NCBI GenBank assembly: GCA_002205965.3
Contig: NADL03000698.1
Coordinates: 1-64,000, forward strand
DNA: 64,000 nucleotides
Source of the DNA: Kappaphycus alvarezii
Lineage: Eukaryota; Rhodophyta; Florideophyceae; Gigartinales; Solieriaceae
Direction: 5' to 3'
Shown: positions 63,901 through 64,000 of the stretch, one piece after another
Layout: each line of letters begins with the position of its first letter
Numbering within the stretch: position 1 is the first letter of the stretch
Notes under the pieces: generated by a model
What the model saw: the letters and a program-made list of their open reading frames with translations, nothing else
Database searches by the model: none
Told to the model about the DNA's origin: nothing
Program-made: the position numbers and the translations under genes

Positions 63901-64000
63901 AAGAGGAAAATCGAAAAAATAAATTAGATTTTTCATATTCTTTTTTGGATCTTCCGTATTTTATCCGTCCTTATTGCATGTAATAATTACCTTAAGGTCG
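58000..64000. other. AT-rich region without recognisable genes
   Basis: Six kilobases of AT-rich sequence contain only short ORFs (all under about 90 codons) lacking recognisable motifs. I see no LTRs, LINE tails or SR1 copies here beyond a possible faint family-1 LTR trace near 58,915-58,955. It may be old, fully eroded repeat sequence or gene-poor spacer. Introns of an unseen gene cannot be excluded. Confidence 0.4.
61139..61177. repeat. Short hairpin in AT-rich region
   Basis: Arms AGTCAGAATACAGGAAA (61,139-61,155) and TTTCCTGCATTCTGACT (61,161-61,177) pair at 16 of 17 positions around a 5-nt loop. It could be the relic of a small inverted-repeat element. It has no terminator-like T tract. 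Confidence 0.6.

Overview
The window is a stretch of eukaryotic nuclear DNA dominated by transposable elements. The only confident host gene is a nitrate transporter of the NRT2/NNP family at 51,475-52,981 on the minus strand. It has no intron, and the short loop between its two halves is the algal/plant form rather than the fungal one. With the retroelement load, this suggests a photosynthetic protist or alga; a red alga fits well, but the sequence alone does not prove the lineage. Both breaks in the transporter frame lie in C homopolymers that are one base short. Part of the frameshifting seen across the window may therefore be sequencing or assembly error.

Left block, 1-12,690. The 3' part of a Ty3/gypsy element (copy A) runs to its 3' LTR at 5,123. 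It interrupts the first of several non-LTR retrotransposons (LINEs) of the type with a C-terminal zinc finger and restriction-like endonuclease (RLE). Three LINE remnants follow head to tail up to about 9,110. A small repeat family, called SR1 here, is scattered from 5,719 to 12,105 around one short ORF with a signal peptide.

Nested block, 12,690-28,250. One minus-strand LINE of about 3.6 kb is split into four pieces. It is interrupted by two related Ty3/gypsy chromodomain elements, E1 (12,939-18,117) and E2 (18,599-23,788), and by a 1.5-kb insert carrying a family-1 LTR remnant and an acidic ORF.

Middle block, 28,250-43,458. An old minus-strand relative of copy A (copy C) spans 28,252-35,275. 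A complete but decayed chromodomain Ty3/gypsy element (element 3, 35,519-42,153) sits inside an SR1 copy, and one of its LTRs contains a 441-bp TA-flanked miniature DNA transposon. A further LINE fragment carries a 38-bp triplication.

Right block, 43,525-64,000. A structurally complete copy of the copy A family (copy B, 43,525-51,007) has near-identical LTRs and a perfect 5-bp target duplication, and ends 467 bp from the transporter stop codon. Beyond the transporter are an old family-1 LTR, a LINE tail, a DIRS-like fragment and an AT-rich stretch without recognisable genes to the end.

The most unusual feature is in the family of copies A, B and C. Downstream of the integrase, where some gypsy elements carry a chromodomain, they encode two tandem copies of a roughly 130-residue domain I do not recognise. 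Both copies of it are still readable in the strongly decayed copy C.
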